Origin: Chara braunii
Taxonomy: Eukaryota; Streptophyta; Charophyceae; Charales; Characeae
Length of the DNA: 27,401 nt
Assembly (NCBI GenBank): GCA_003427395.1
Contig: BFEA01000382.1
Location: forward strand, 880,745 to 908,145
Direction: 5' to 3'
The notes beneath the pieces were generated by a model. The model had not been told where the DNA came from, searched no databases, and saw only the letters and a list, made by a program, of their open reading frames with translations. This document shows, one piece after another, positions 1-11,387 of the stretch. The first letter of the stretch is position 1; each line of letters begins with the position of its first letter. A program made the position numbers and the translations under genes.

Positions 1-636
1 AGCTTATATGTGTTGCCGTCAGTCAGTGAGCTAAGCTATGGAGTCTAAGTAGATGAAGAATGTCGCCTATAGCAAAACTTCAGCACATATCCCATGGACC
101 CCCTCTCGCTCACTCTGTCATCGCTCCTCTTCCCCCACATGTCCTTATTGTCGAGCGACAATCATATGCACCACTGACAACCAGTTAGGTCGCCTGCCTA
201 TGACGCCTAACTGCCATGTTCTGAAAGCAAATTCAGCAGGTGAGCAGCTTGCCCTACAGTTTGGCATATACGCTCTCGAGTGGTGGCCTAGAGCAGCATC
301 ACCAGCGTGACCACATGAGCATACCACCAAGTAAAAGAGTCAAGCTCTGCCCTTCCGCTTTATTTTATGCAATGAACTTATGGAGACCTAGTACCCAGCG
401 TGCAGGCCCAGTTTCAAGCTGTTTCCAGGGCCTCGTACCGACATTAAGGTCATTCAACTTTGTGATGTTGGCAAGGTTGCATGCATTGTTTGCATGGCTT
501 GGCGAGGCCTAACTCATGTCACACAACATGAACCATTCACTTAGGGAGCTTACGGTGGCGTAGAACCAATGTCCGAAACCTTATGTTTTTGTCGAGCGTC
601 TTACACCTCACAATATGTATCACTCATTTTTCGCCC
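1..636. other. No recognised gene; 5' flank
   Basis: Mixed-composition sequence with only short overlapping open frames on both strands, none resembling a known family. The window begins with AGCTT, which is what a HindIII-cut end would look like, so the first base may be a cloning or contig end; this is only suggestive. Confidence 0.5.
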
Positions 637-939
<303 letters not shown>

Positions 940-1365
940 AGTTCAGTTTTCTTCGCGTGTATTGCAGAGGTCGATTCCTGATCTTATCAGCATCTGTTAT
1001 CATCTTTTTCTCATGATTATTTTGACAAATAATTGATAAGATGAAGTTGAAGCGTATTTTGTTCATATACCTGTAGCAAGACCAATTCAAAAAAAGTTAG
1101 AAACAAATAGTATAAACATCAACTTAACACACACTGATCCTAAAAATATGGGGTATTCATTCACTTGCCGGATTTGAATTATGACTCTTCATTATGCATG
1201 CTATCAACAATAGGCTGACGGGTTTAAAATTTAAATAACAAACAACAGATGACATACATGTAGCAAATACACTCCGAAACAACATAAATAACAGACACGT
1301 TACCTATGAGGTCTGCGCTTGTTCCAAATACCTCTGCAGAGCACCAAACACCCCACAATCCCACC
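940..1365. other. No recognised gene
   Basis: AT-rich unique sequence without a convincing open frame, repeat or splice-flanked exon on either strand. Confidence 0.5.
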
Positions 1366-1407
1366 CCACCACCACCCAGGCCCCCTCCCCCCCCCCCCCC
1401 CCCCCCC
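1366..1407. repeat. C-rich low-complexity and poly-C tract
   Basis: A C-rich stretch ends in a near-pure run of C from about 1381 to 1407. The poly-Gly and poly-Pro open frames across it are artefacts of the homopolymer. Confidence 0.9.
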
Positions 1408-1703
1408 AAGGTTGAATTTTATTGCAGATTCGGGGTCCTCTTGCCGAGCGTAGCAGGACCGCATTTTTCAATAAATTTTGAAAAAAAAAATCTAAGATGT
1501 TTTTTGGGCTGCCCGGCTCACCTGGTCGGCCCCCCCGTGCCCAACTGGCCAGGCCCCGTCCTCACGCAACTAGATTATGCTCTGGGAACTTTGGATTCAA
1601 TAGTGAGGTTCACACCCGTGATTAATGTTTGTATTAAATTTGATTCATTTTAAAATTTTAAAATTCTATAAAAATAATAAATAAAAACAATTGATTTGCT
1701 TAC

Positions 1704-2181
1704 CTGAATGACTTCCTATAACCTGCAAACCACTTGAAGCGTTGCTCACAAATCGACATGTTTGCTGATTCGAGTTCTTCGTAGACCTCTGGGTTTACGT
1801 TGTTTTTGCAGCAATGTTCCACGTGGTTCTTCCGAAAGTGGAAGAAATCAACTGCGTCAAAATAATTAAAAAAACAACAAAAAACAATGTTATTCAAGTG
1901 GTGTTCAAGGTGGGGTTGGGGGGTGTTAGTGGGTTCTGTGCGAAAAATTCAGAGGGTTTTTTATTGTTTAGCAAATGTTTTTGGGGTTGTATAACAAAAA
2001 GCACATAAAGTTCACACATTTCAAAAACACAAAGAAAAACAAAAATGAAAAAGAGATAGACCATCCCATAACTGTCGACATACAAACCTGAAATCGATTC
2101 CTCAACATATATTGGTGGTCCGCCTCCTCTATAACATGTATCACGATATTTGGGGTTTTCAGAGAGGTGGGTTATATATGA
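1704..2181 (-). CDS. Two-exon gene fragment, possibly KDZ-type transposase
   Basis: Two minus-strand open segments join in phase. The upstream exon (about 2181-2088) encodes a piece containing YRGGGPPIYVEE and ends with one base of a codon before a GTTTGT donor. After a 236 bp intron whose 3' end is T-rich and finishes ACGCAG, the second exon (1851-1704) starts with the other two bases, encodes about 49 residues with FHFRKNHVEHCC and SICEQRFKWF, and ends CAG before a GTAAGC donor. The order FHF-x-K-x-H, Cys, then CEQ-F-W is how I remember the C-terminal part of KDZ-type (Kyakuja-Dileera-Zisupton) transposase-like proteins; this was not searched. The first exon's acceptor is weak. I found no further exons; the downstream sequence soon runs into stops. 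It could be a broken transposon copy or an unrelated host gene. I am fairly sure of the exon structure and less sure of the family. Confidence 0.42.
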
Positions 2182-2820
2182 CTACCTCAATATTCTCGTG
2201 ATTTTCACTGACCAACTTCTGGATTTTCCACAACGGAGGGTCAAGACCAACTTTGAAGCCCCAGCTTGGAAACCGAAAAAAAGACGCCCAATACCTCCCC
2301 GAACCCCGCCTTACCCTCCCCAACCAGCCCCTGATTCCAAAAAGTTTTTCAGCGGATTTTGGGTGTACCAGCAAGCGCGGTACAACTCCCAACTCCGATC
2401 TGAAAAAAAAGAAAGTGAAAAACAATTTCTTCCTTTGGTAGGCTACCGCTAACCAGCGTTGGGCAGTCTCGGGCCCAGGGCCCGGGGGTGGGCCCCGAGG
2501 TTCCCTAGACCCCGGGCTCGGGAGGCAAAAAAAAAAAAAAAAAAAAACAATTCGATAAAAATTCAAAAAAATGTTATTTTGTATAAGCATCTACACTCTT
2601 TATTTTACTTTCTGTTTCCTTGTTTATCTTTAGTTGTGTTCTAATCATGTTGTAAGTTCGATAGTGAAGTGCTTTGTGTTGATGTGTTATGCCTATTTCA
2701 ATTGTTGCCTAATCCAGCTAGCCAACGCATCAAGTTTCTGGCAACAAGTCTGAAAACGATAGACATATACATAACTAGGTAGACGAATGGATACATACAT
2801 TGCTAGATGGACACATGCAT
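2182..2820. other. No certain gene; possible further exon and poly-A tract
   Basis: A strong minus-strand acceptor (T-run then CAG, near 2400) precedes an open frame down to about 2185. No frame resembles a family and the long minus-strand frame is Phe-rich because it crosses T-runs. A poly-A run lies at 2527-2547 next to a GC-rich patch at 2465-2525. If the 1704-2181 gene is real, its earlier exons would lie here. Confidence 0.3.
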
Positions 2821-2853
<33 letters not shown>

Positions 2854-2857
2854 CACA
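2821..2857. repeat. (CA)n microsatellite
   Basis: CA dinucleotides with one ATAT interruption near 2835. Confidence 0.95.
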
Positions 2858-3354
2858 GGTTGTGTACCAAGTGAGTACGATTTGTACCATACACACTTAC
2901 ATGGTTCAAGAACTATATTGTTGTATTCATAAGTGGCGCACATAAATTCAACGTATTAAGTTTTGCATTCCCCACATATTTGCAGCTTGAGTTCTTGAGT
3001 CAGTTTCTGAGTTTCCGTGGTGCGTTTGCTGTAGCTTGAGTCTGCTTAAAGTCTACCGCAGCTTGGATTTTCGTATTCCGGTATTCTTTCTGTGACAACG
3101 ACCACCTTTATGATCTCTCTTTTGATCTTGCTTAGAGAGCAGTGATGGGACAAAGAGTTTCCTTTCTATGCGCATATCATGCAAGTGTGCCGCTTTGTCA
3201 CGTTATGGAAGACTGGTAGCTTGTGACATCTATTTTTGCGCCCTAGACGTTGGGTTGGTGTACTTTGGGCTTCACATATCTGCTGGTCTTAATGATCACA
3301 TTCTGGATTCAAGCCCACCCCTCTAGATACTGCAGGTTCATGTATTAAGAGCAT
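2858..3354. other. No recognised gene
   Basis: Unique sequence with no long open frame and no visible repeat. Confidence 0.5.
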
Positions 3355-3383
3355 CGTGTTTGTGTTTGTGTTTGTGTTTGTGT
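3355..3383. repeat. (GTGTTT)n hexanucleotide repeat
   Basis: About four and a half consecutive copies of GTGTTT. Confidence 0.9.
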
Positions 3384-3471
3384 ACTTTGAATACTGAAAA
3401 TAACCAAATTTATTTTCCTTAGAAAGTTCCAAATGCAAATTGGGATTTTACTCCAAAGTATTTTCCACACA

Positions 3472-3536
<65 letters not shown>
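3472..3536. repeat. (CT)n-(AT)n microsatellite
   Basis: CT dinucleotides change directly into a long AT run. The AT part is self-complementary and able to form a cruciform. The Ile/Tyr open frames on both strands come from the repeat. Confidence 0.95.
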
Positions 3537-3542
<6 letters not shown>

Positions 3543-3694
3543 GTGCACCCAAGGGCAAGCGGGTGCGCACGGCCCATCCCTCCAGAGACCAGTTTAAGAA
3601 TGTGCATCGGCCCATTCCTTCGAAGAGCATTTTAAAGATCAACCTATAGATGTTGGTCCAATTCCGAGCTATCCTAGAATATTAACAAAAAATT

Positions 3695-3768
3695 TTTTTT
3701 TTTTTAAATTCTGTTTTTTTTTTAAATTTTAGTTGAAGTTTCCACAATGAATGTTCCACCCCCCCCCC

Positions 3769-3813
<45 letters not shown>
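3695..3813. repeat. Poly-T and poly-C/poly-T homopolymer cluster
   Basis: Short T-runs at 3695-3725 are followed by a C-run (3759-3776) abutting a T-run (3777-3813). Lengths of such tracts are unreliable in any assembly. Confidence 0.9.
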
Positions 3814-3815
<2 letters not shown>

Positions 3816-3837
3816 TAAAATACTTAAATGCACACGT

Positions 3838-3838
<1 letters not shown>

Positions 3839-3915
<77 letters not shown>
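3839..3915. repeat. (CT)n-(CA)n compound microsatellite
   Basis: CT dinucleotides to 3877, then CA dinucleotides to 3915. Frames reading Ser-Leu or His-Thr across it are repeat artefacts. Confidence 0.95.
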
Positions 3916-3917
<2 letters not shown>

Positions 3918-4033
3918 CGTCTTGTGTTTGCGTGTGTGTGTCTGCGCACGCGTGCATTCGTGCGTAAGTGTGCATGCGCATTCGTTTCCTCATAAGCAAT
4001 TTTCAAATGCATATTCAGATATTACTTCAAAAT

Positions 4034-4093
4034 TTTTCTCTCAGTGTCTCTCTTTGTCTCTCTCTCTGTCTCTTCTTTCTCTCTCTCTCTCTC

Positions 4094-4143
<50 letters not shown>

Positions 4144-4193
4144 TTTTTTTCTCTCTTTCTCTTTCACACTCTCTCATAGTCTTTCATGCACGC
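4034..4193. repeat. CT-rich microsatellite
   Basis: Impure CT tract with GTCT, TTCT and T-run interruptions, directly before the satellite array. Confidence 0.9.
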
Positions 4194-4231
4194 ACACTCT
4201 CGGTCAAGTGGAAGCGCACAACCCCTCCCAA

Positions 4232-5330
4232 TACTTCGGTAATGAAATCCCGAATACACGTCGGGATATAATATGCTAAATCAAGTGAAACGACTAAGCA
4301 AATCCCGAAAACCCCGAAGTGTATTTCCGTGATCAAATCCCGATAACACTTCGATATATAATATAGAAACGAGACCAAGTAAATCCCGAAAATCCCGAAT
4401 TGTGTTTCGGTCACGAAATCCCGAATACACGTCAGGATATAATATGCTAAATCAAGCAAAACGACTAAGTAAATCCCGAAAATCTCGAAGTGTATTTCGA
4501 TAATGAAACACCAAATACTTGTCGGGATACAACATAGAAACACAACTCAGTAAATCCCGACAATCCGGAAGTGCATTTCGGTTACGAAACACCGAATACA
4601 CGTGGGGATATAATATAGAAACAAGACTAAGTAAATCCTGAAAATCCCGAAATGCATTTCGGTAATAAAATCTCGAATACACGTCGGGATATAATATGCT
4701 AAATCAAGCAAAACGACTAAGTAAATCCCGTAAATCCCGAAGTGTGTTTCGGTAACAAAATACCGAATACACATCGGGATATAATATGCTACATGAAGCA
4801 AAACGACTAAGTAAATCCCGAAAATCCTGAAGTGTATTTCGATAACGAAACATCGAATACACGTCGGGATACAAGATAGAAACGAGACTAAGAAAATCCT
4901 GAAAATCCCAAAGTGAATTTCGGTAATGAAATCCGAATACACGTCGGGATATAATATAGAAACAAGACTAAGCAAATCTCGGTAATTCCGAACTGTATTT
5001 TGGTAACGAAACTCCAAATACACGTCGGGATGTAACATGCTGAATCAAACAAAACAACTAAGTAAATCCTACAAATCTCGAAGTGTATTTCGGTAACGAA
5101 ACACCAAATACACGACGGGATATAACATAGAAATGAGACTAAGTAAATCCCGAAGTGTATTTCGCTAACGAAATTCCAAATACCCGTCGGGATATGTTAT
5201 AGAAACGAGACTAGCAATCTCGGATACACGTCGGGATATAATATAGAAACGAGACTAAGTAAGATCCTGGAAATCCCGAAGTGTATTTCGACAACGAAAT
5301 CACGAATACCCGTCGGGATATAATATGCAA
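4232..5330. repeat. Edge domain of satellite with alternating 81 and 90 bp monomers
   Basis: From 4319, core spacings read 81, 90, 81, 81, 90, 91, 80, 80, 90, 72. The short type has ATAGAAACGAGACTAAG in the spacer; the long type has ATGCTAAATCAAGCAAAACG. Both share the dyad core. After about 5330 the short type disappears and the 91 bp form takes over, with single shortened monomers such as the 78 bp one ending near 5450. Confidence 0.85.
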
Positions 5331-5940
5331 GATCAAACAAAATGACTAAGTAAAATCCCAAAAATCCCGAAGTGTATTTCGATAACGAAACACCGAATAC
5401 ACGTCCGGATATAATATGCTAGATCAAGTAAAATCTTTAAAATCCCGAAGTGTATTTCGGTAACGAAACACCGAATACAGGTCGGGATATAATATGGTAG
5501 ATCAAATAAATGACTAAGTAAAATCTCAAAAATCCCGAAGTGTATTTCGATAACGAAACACCGAATACACTTCGGTATATAATTTGGTAGATCCAGCAAA
5601 ATGACTAAGTAAAATCCCAAAAATCCCGAAGTGTATTTCGGTAACGAAACATCTAATACGTGTCCGAATATAATATGCTAGATCAAGCAAAATGACTAAG
5701 TAAAATCTTAAAAATCCCGAAGTGTATTTCGGTAACGAAACACCGAATACACGTCGGATACAATATGGTAGATCAAGCAAAATGACTAAGTAAAATCTCA
5801 AAAATCCCGAAGTGTATTTCGATAACGAAATACCGAATCCTCGTCGATTACAATATTCAAGATCAAGCAAAATAACTAAGTAAAATCCCAAAAATTTCGA
5901 ACTGTATTTCGGTAACGAAACACCGAATACACGCCGGGAT

Positions 5941-6049
5941 ATAATGTGCTAAATCAAGTGAAATGACTAAGTTAAATCCTGAAAATCCCGAAGTGTATTT
6001 CGGTAACGAAACACCAAATACACGTCGGGATATAATATGTTAGATCAAG
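5941..6049 (+). repeat. Satellite block identical to 10871-10979
   Basis: These 109 bases, including the variants TGAAATGACTAAGTTAAATC and CACCAAATACACG, read identically at 10871-10979 although neighbouring monomers differ. This points to recent copying or conversion over 4.93 kb. Confidence 0.8.
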
Positions 6050-6240
6050 TAAAATGATTAAGTGAAATCCCGAAAACCCCGAAGTGTAATTCGATAACGA
6101 AACACCAAATACACGTCGGGATATAATATGCTACGTCAAGCAAAATGATTAAGTAAAATCTTGAGAATCCCGAAGTGTATTTGGGTAACGAAACTTTAAA
6201 TACGCGTCGGGGTATAATATGGTAGATCAAGCAACACTGA

Positions 6241-7000
6241 ATACACGTCGGGATGTAATATGGGAGATCATGCAAAATGACTAAGTAAAATCCCGAAAAA
6301 AACGAAGTGTAATTTAGTAACGAAACACCCAATATACGTCGGGATATAATATGGTAGATCAAGCAAAAAAATTAAGTAAGATCTATAAAATCTCTAAGTG
6401 TATTTCGGTACCGAAACACCGAATACACGTCGGGATATGATATATTAGATCAAGCAAAATGATTAAGTAAAATGTCAAAAATCCCAACGTGTATTTCAGT
6501 GACAAAACACCAAATACGCATCAAGATATAATATGGTAGATCAAACAAAATTAATAAGTAAAATCCTGAAAATCCCGAACTGTATTTCGGTAACGAAACA
6601 CCAAATACACGTCGGGATAAAATATGGTAGATCAAGCAAATTGACTAAGTAAAATCCCGAAAATCTCGAATGACTAAGTAAAATCTTGAATTAATCGAAG
6701 TGTATTTTGGTAACGAAACATCGAGTACACGTCGGCATATAATGTGGTAGATCAAGCAAAACGACTAAGTAAAATCCCAAGAATCCCGAAGTGTATTTCG
6801 ATAACGAAACACCTACTACACGTTGGGATATAATATGCTAGATCAAGCAAGATGACTAAGTGAAATCCCGAAAACCCCGAAGTGTATTTCGGTAATAAAA
6901 CACTGAATGCACGTCAGGATATTACAAGTTAGATCAAGCAAAATGACTAAGTAATATTCTGAAAATCCCGAAGTGTATTTCGGTAACGAAACATCGAATA
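6241..7000 (+). repeat. Multi-monomer satellite block, partner at about 8451-9290
   Basis: A run of monomers with shared rare variants recurs in the same order about 2.21-2.26 kb downstream: ACCCAATATACGTCG, then CGGTACCGAAAC, then CAACGTGTATTTCAGTGAC, then CCCGAAAACCCCGAAG. The offset drifts through small indels. Confidence 0.75.
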
Positions 7001-7200
7001 CACGTGAGGATATAAATGCCAGGTGAAACAAAATGACTAAGTAACATCTCGAAAATCTCGAATTGTATTTCGGTAACAAAACACCGAATACACATCAGGG
7101 TACAACATTCTAGATCAAGCAAAATGACCAAGTAAAATCCCGAAAATCCCGAAGTGTATTTCGGTAACATAACACCGAATACACGTCGAGATATAATGTG

Positions 7201-7650
7201 CTACGTCAAGCAAAATGACCAAGTAAAATCTAGAAAATCCCGAAGTGTATTTCGGTAACGAAACACCGAATACACGTCGGGATAAAATACGGTAGATGAA
7301 GCAAAATGACTAAGTAAAATTTCGAAAATCCCGAAGTGTATTTCGGTAACGAAAAACCAAATACAAGTCCGGATATAATATAGTAGATCAAGCAAAATGA
7401 CTAAGTAAAATCCCGAAAAAAACGAAGCGTATTTTGGTAACGAAACACCGAATACACGTTGGGATATAATATGGTAGATCAAGCAAAATAACTAAGTAAA
7501 ATCTTTTAAAATCCCGAAGTGTATTTCGATAACGAAACATTGAATACACGTTGGGATATGATATGTTGGATCAGCAAAATGACTAAGTAAAATTTCGAAA
7601 ATCCGAAACTATATTTCAGTAACGAAACACCGAATACACGTCGGGCTGTA
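7201..7650 (+). repeat. Multi-monomer satellite block, partner at about 9977-10430
   Basis: Shared variants in order: GTGCTACGTCAAGC, CGGGATAAAATACGG, the A-run before CGAAGCGTATTTTGG, and GAATACACGTTGGGATA. The offset is about 2.78 kb. Confidence 0.7.
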
Positions 7651-10600
7651 ATATGGAAGATGACGCAGAATGACTGAGCAAAATCCCGAAAATCCCGAAG
7701 TGTATTTCGGTAACGAAATACCAAATACACGTCGGGATATAATATCGTAGATCAAGCAAAATTACTAATTAAAATCCCGAAGTGTATTTGGCTAACGAAA
7801 CACCGAATATACGTCGGGATAAAATAAAGGATATCAAGCAAAATGACTAAGCAAAATCCAGAAAATCCCGAAGTGTATTTCCGTAAAGAAACACCGAATA
7901 CACGTCGGGTTGTAATATGTTATATCAAGAAAAATGACTAAGTAAAATCCCGAAAACCCCGAAGTGTATTTCGGTAATGAAACACCGAATGCACGTCGGG
8001 ATATAGTATGCAAGATTAAACAAAATGACTAAGTAAAATCCCGAAAATCCCGTAGTGTATTTCGGTAACGAAACATTGAATACACGTCGGGATGTAATAT
8101 GTTAGGTCAAGAAAAATGACCAAGTAAAATTTCAAAAACCCCAAAGCGTATTTCGGTAACGAAACACCGAATGCACGTCGGGATAAAATATGCTAGATCA
8201 AGCACAAATGACTAAGTAAAATTCCGAAAATCCAAAAGTGTATTTCGGTAACGAAACAGCAAATACACATCGGGATATAATATGCTATATCAAGGAAAAT
8301 GACTAAGTAAAATCTAGAAAATCCCGACGTGTATTTCAGTAACGAAACACCGTATACACATCGGGATAAAATATGGAAGATTAAGCAAAATCACCGAGTA
8401 AAATCCGGAAGATCCCGAACTGTATTTTTGTAACGAAACACCAAATACACATCGGGATATAATATGGTAGATCATGCAAAAGGACTAAGTAAAATCCCGA
8501 AATACCGAAGTGTATTTTGCTAACGAAACACCCAATATACGTCGCGATATAATATGGTAGATCAAGCAAAAAAATCAAGTAAAATCTCTTAGATCTCTAA
8601 GTGTATTTCGGTACCGAAACACCGAATACACGTCGGGATATGATATGTTAGATCAAGCAAAATGACTAAGTAAAATGCCAAAAATCCCAACGTGTATTTC
8701 AGTGACAAAACACCAAATACGCATCGGGATATAATATGGTAGATCACAAAATCAATAAGTAAGATCCCGAAAATCCCGAAGTGTATTTCGGTAACGAAAC
8801 ACCAAATACACGTCAGGATAAAATATGGTACATCAAGCAAAATGACTTAGTAAAATCCCGAAAATCCCGAAGTGTATTTCGGTAACGAAACCCTGATTAC
8901 ACGTAGGGATATAATATGGTAGATCAAGCAGAAAAACTAAGTAAAATCCTGAAAAAATCGAAGTGTATTTTGGTAACGAAACACCGAATACACGTCGGGA
9001 TATAGTGTGGTAGATCAAGCAAAATGACTAAGTAAAATCCTGAAAATCCCGAAGTGTATTTCGATAACGAAACACCGAATACACGTCGGGATATAATATG
9101 CTAGATCAAGCAAAATGACTAAGTGAAATCCCGAAAACCCCGAAGTGTATTTCGGTAATGAAACACTGAAGATATAGCAAAAAGACTAAGTAAAATTTTG
9201 AAAATCCCGAAGTGTATTTCGGTAACGAAACATCGAATACACGTCAATATACAATATGCTAGGTCAAGCAAAATGACTAAGTAATATCTCGAAAATCCCG
9301 AAGTGTATTTCGGTTACGAACACCCAATACACGTCGGGATATAATATGGTAGATAAAGCAAAATGACTAAGTAAAATCCTGAAAATCCCGAAGTGTATTT
9401 CGGTAACGAAACACCAAATACACGTCGGGATATAGTATGGTAGATCAAACAAAATTACTAAGTAAAATTCCGAAGTGTGTCTCGGCAACGAAATACCGAA
9501 TACACGTCGGGATATAATATTAGAGATCACGCAAAATGGCTAAGCAAAATCCTGAAAATATCGGTGTGTATTTCGGTAACGAAACACTGAATACACGTCG
9601 GGATATAATATGTTAGATCAAGCAAAATGACTAAGAGAAATCCCGAAAACCCCAGAGTGTATTTCGATAATGAAACACTGAGTGCACGCCGGAATATAAT
9701 ATGCTAGATCAAGCAAAATGACTAAATGAAATCCTGAAAATCCCGAAGTGTATTTGAGTAGTGAAACATCGAATACACATCGGGATATAATATGCTAGAT
9801 CAAGCAAAATGACTAAGTAAAATCTCGAAAATCCCGAAGTGTATTTCGGTAACGAAACTCCGAATACACGTCGGGGTGTAATATGGTAGATCAAGCAAAA
9901 TGATGAAGTAAAATCTCAAAAATCCCCAAGTGTATTTCGGTAACGAAACGCCGAATACACGTCGGGATATAATATGCTACGTTAAGCAAAATGACTAAGT
10001 AAAATGTAGAAAATCTCGAAGTGTATTTCGGTAATGAAACACCGAATACACGTCGGGATAAAATATGGTAGATCTAGCAAAATGACTAAGTAAAATCCCG
10101 AAAATCCCTAAGTGTATTTCGGTAACGAAACACCGAATACACGTCGGGATATAATATGGTAGATCAAGCAAAATGACTAGGTAAAATCCTGAAAAAAAAA
10201 CGAAGTGTATTTTGGTAACGAAACACCGAATACACCTTGGGATATCATATGGTAGATCAAACAAAATGACCAAGTAAAATCTCGAAAATCCCGAAGTGTA
10301 TTTCGATAACGAAACACTGAATACACGTTGGGATACGATATTCTGGAGGATGCAAAATGACTAAGTAAAATCTTGAAAATTCCAAACTGTATTTCGGTAA
10401 TGAAACACTGAATACATGTCGGGATATAATATGGTAGATCAAACAAAATTACTAAGTAAAATCGTGAAGTGTATTTCAGTAACGAAACACTGAATACACG
10501 TTGGGGTAGAATACGGGAGATCTAGCAAAATGACTAAGAAAAATTCCGAAAATCCCGAAGTGTATTTCGGTAACCAACACCGAATACACGTCGGTATATA

Positions 10601-11089
10601 ATATAGTAGATAAAGCAAAATAACTAAGTAAAATCCCGAAAATCCTGAAGTGTATTTCGGTAACGAAACACCGAATACACGTCCGGATATAATATGGTAG
10701 ATCAATCCAAAAGACTAAGTAAAATCCCGAAAATCCCAAAGTGTATTTCAGTAACGAAACACCGAATACACATCGGGATATAATATGCTAGTTCAGGCAA
10801 AATGACTAAGTACAATCTTGAAAATCCTGAAGTGTATTTCGGTAACGAAACACCGAATACTCGTCGGGGTATAATGTGCTAAATCAAGTGAAATGACTAA
10901 GTTAAATCCTGAAAATCCCGAAGTGTATTTCGGTAACGAAACACCAAATACACGTCGGGATATAATATGTTAGATCAAGCAAAATGACTAAGTAAAATCC
11001 CGAAAATCTCGACGTGTATTTCGGTAACGAAACACCGAATGCACGTCGGGATATAATGTGCTAGATCAAGCAAAATTACTAAGTAAGTC

Positions 11090-11197
11090 CTAAAGTCTAT
11101 TGTCACTTAATGGATGTGTTTGTCTTCAGTGCCATGTATAAGATTTTTTTCACTATACATTCGGCGGAATATATCGCCTCCATTAACCATCTCTCTT
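11090..11197. other. Junction between satellite and retroelement remnants
   Basis: Satellite similarity stops after AAAATTACTAAGTAAG. About 100 bp of unique AT-rich sequence leads into the integrase-like fragment. No target-site duplication or LTR end is visible. Confidence 0.5.
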
Positions 11198-11387
11198 ATC
11201 CACTTGGGTTTTCTGACAATGTCGTTGGGGCTTGGAGGACATAATTATATCTTTGATGCTAGAGATAACCTTACGGGGTTTGTTGATGGGAAAACTATCC
11301 GAGCCAAAACTGGGGAAGTCTTTGTCAGTTGCTTCAAGGAATATTACCTTCGATATCCCTTTGTGATAGAGTTTACAATGGACAGAG
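11198..11387 (+). pseudogene. Truncated extra copy of Ty3/gypsy integrase core
   Basis: A 190 bp fragment reading IHLGFLTMSLGLGGHNYIFD through YLRYPFVIEFTMDR, about 91% identical by hand count to 12035-12224 with no indel. It covers the stretch around the first and second acidic residues of the retroviral-type integrase core. The first position, Asp in active enzymes (normally HLD), reads Gly. The copy stops exactly where the fuller one continues GSEF and runs in frame into a linker containing QVDHHLLTMRRVHYLVN, giving a 177-codon chimeric open frame (11114-11647). It is 837 bp (279 codons) before its partner. Likely a rearrangement product between adjacent elements, not a functional gene. 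Confidence 0.8.

Larger units (their letters stand above)
4232..11089. repeat. Tandem satellite array, monomer about 91 bp
   Basis: About 75 head-to-tail monomers cover 6.9 kb without a break. Landmarks are ATCCCGAAAATCCCGAAG, GTGTATTTCGGTAACG and an AT-rich spacer with AATATGCTAGATCAAGC. Spacing of the GTGTATTTCGG core is typically 90-91 bp. About half of each monomer is a dyad: stem segments TCCCGA, GTGTATT and CGGT pair with ACCG, AATACAC and TCGGGA around the loop AACGAAAC, with one mismatch and one bulged T (about 17 bp in about 45 nt). Divergence between copies is modest, mostly point changes. Minus-strand open frames of 60-160 codons occur throughout; since 91 leaves remainder 1 on division by 3 they cycle through the three frames of the same repeat and are not genes. 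I do not recognise the family. Confidence 0.97.

Noticed and set aside
2159-2590. 143-codon minus-strand frame
   Set aside because: Starts without a proper ATG and crosses long T-runs giving Phe tracts; only small parts might be exon sequence.
4184-10739. Many minus-strand open frames of 60-160 codons rich in Ile, Tyr and Phe
   Set aside because: They are the same satellite monomer read in rotating frames; lengths and ends follow the repeat, with no splice or start logic.
4232-11089. CRISPR-like array
   Set aside because: No unique spacers; whole monomers repeat, and the context is eukaryotic.
4232-11089. Hammerhead ribozyme in the satellite (GAAAC near a stem)
   Set aside because: The required CUGANGA box and the three-stem geometry are absent.
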